Shown piece by piece: positions 5,319 to 5,808 of a DNA stretch of 5,808 nucleotides. The notes beneath the pieces were generated by a model that saw only the letters and a program-made list of their open reading frames with translations, searched no databases and was not told the DNA's origin. The stretch lies in the NCBI GenBank assembly GCA_030040725.1, contig JASHTD010000274.1, positions 1 to 5,808 of the forward strand, given 5' to 3'. The position numbers and the translations under genes were made by a program. How positions within the stretch are numbered: the first letter of the stretch is position 1; every line of letters begins with the position of its first letter. The stretch comes from Candidatus Sulfotelmatobacter sp. Lineage in GTDB: Bacteria; Acidobacteriota; Terriglobia; Terriglobales; Acidobacteriaceae.

Positions 5319-5808
5319 ATGCCGGACGAAACCAAGTCGCCCTCACCACCCCCGCCCCAGGGCGACTCGAAGCCGTCAGCAGAAAAAACTGCAGCGTCCG
5401 GTGCTCCACCTAAGCCGGCGTCAGCTGCCACTCCTGCGGCAAAACCTGCGGCCGCGCCGCCCAAGGCTCCCGTGCCCACGCCGACACCCTGGGATTCGCC
5501 GATGGTCGCGAGATTGAAGCGCACCTACGGTTCCGGTATCGAGCCGCTGACTTACGCTGGCCAGAATTACATGGTGGTCGATCGCTCGTTAATTCCAGAA
5601 CTTCTGCACATCTTGCGCAACGAGGAGAAGTTCGACTATTGCGTCGACATTACGGCGGTGCATTATCCGCAGCGCGAAAAGCAATTCGACGTGGTCTGGG
5701 TGCTCTACTCTTTTCCCCGCAATGAGCGCATCAGAGTGAAGACGCAGATTCCAGATGGTGCCACGCTTCCCAGTTCGGTCCCGATCTGGGCCACGGCGAA
5801 CTGGCTGG
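5319..5808 (+). CDS. nuoC: NADH-quinone oxidoreductase subunit C (30-kDa subunit), 5' part
   Basis: The frame runs 163 codons and leaves the window, so the gene is incomplete here. NuoC is a peripheral-arm subunit of respiratory complex I on the cytoplasmic side of the membrane, next to NuoB and NuoD near the quinone site. The family is shown by FDYCVDITAVHYPQREKQFDVVWVLYSF (about 105-132) and PIWATANWL (155-163), where the usual family text is TAVDYP and PAANWLERE. Residues 1-58 form a Pro/Ala/Lys-rich, probably disordered extension that is not part of the core fold. ATG 5319 is the only good start, because an in-frame TAA lies at 5271-5273; the ribosome binding site is weak. No nuoB or nuoA precedes it, so in this locus nuoC appears to be the first gene of its transcription unit, with its own promoter. 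Confidence 0.93.
   Translation, partial: MPDETKSPSPPPPQGDSKPSAEKTAASGAPPKPASAATPAAKPAAAPPKAPVPTPTPWDSPMVARLKRTYGSGIEPLTYAGQNYMVVDRSLIPELLHILRNEEKFDYCVDITAVHYPQREKQFDVVWVLYSFPRNERIRVKTQIPDGATLPSSVPIWATANWL

Overview
The window most resembles a chromosomal stretch from an Acidobacteria-like (Terriglobia) bacterium. That is inferred from remembered family character: a Crp/Fnr regulator opening with a YGLEIIESC-type N-terminus, a small RGWESKS / NPRYR-type protein, and a NuoC with a Pro/Ala-rich N-terminal extension. It is moderately GC-rich. No rRNA, tRNA, CRISPR array or transposase was seen.

Layout. A small leftward gene of unknown function lies at about 63-389. A short divergent region (390-548) separates it from a large rightward gene. 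This region holds a near-perfect 32-bp palindrome bracketed by exact 8-bp direct repeats, a sigma-54-like -24/-12 element overlapping the left half of that structure, and a perfect TATAAT. The large gene (about 489 or 549 to 3653) encodes a sigma-54 enhancer-binding protein with three GAF domains, a PAS domain, an AAA+ domain with GAFTGA, and a Fis-type helix-turn-helix. It has no receiver domain.

About 700 bases follow without an assured gene. They contain a terminator-like hairpin, an AT-rich dyad, a further short hairpin, and, at about 4129-4296, a stretch that reads like real protein in the same frame as the next gene. That next gene (4357-5070) is an Fnr-like regulator with cysteines placed much like the [4Fe-4S] ligands of E. 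coli FNR. After a 248-base gap with a good sigma-70-type promoter, the 5' part of a nuoC gene (complex I 30-kDa subunit) starts at 5319 and runs off the right edge.

How they fit together. Inference only: two sensory regulators (a GAF/PAS-controlled sigma-54 activator and a probable redox-sensing Fnr-like protein) lie immediately before a respiratory complex I gene, so redox control of electron transport is a reasonable idea. The window does not show a binding site proving it. I found no clear evidence of an entirely new system. The items most worth checking are the palindrome with flanking direct repeats and overlapping sigma-54-like element, the four-cysteine Fnr-like protein, and the in-frame coding extension upstream of it.
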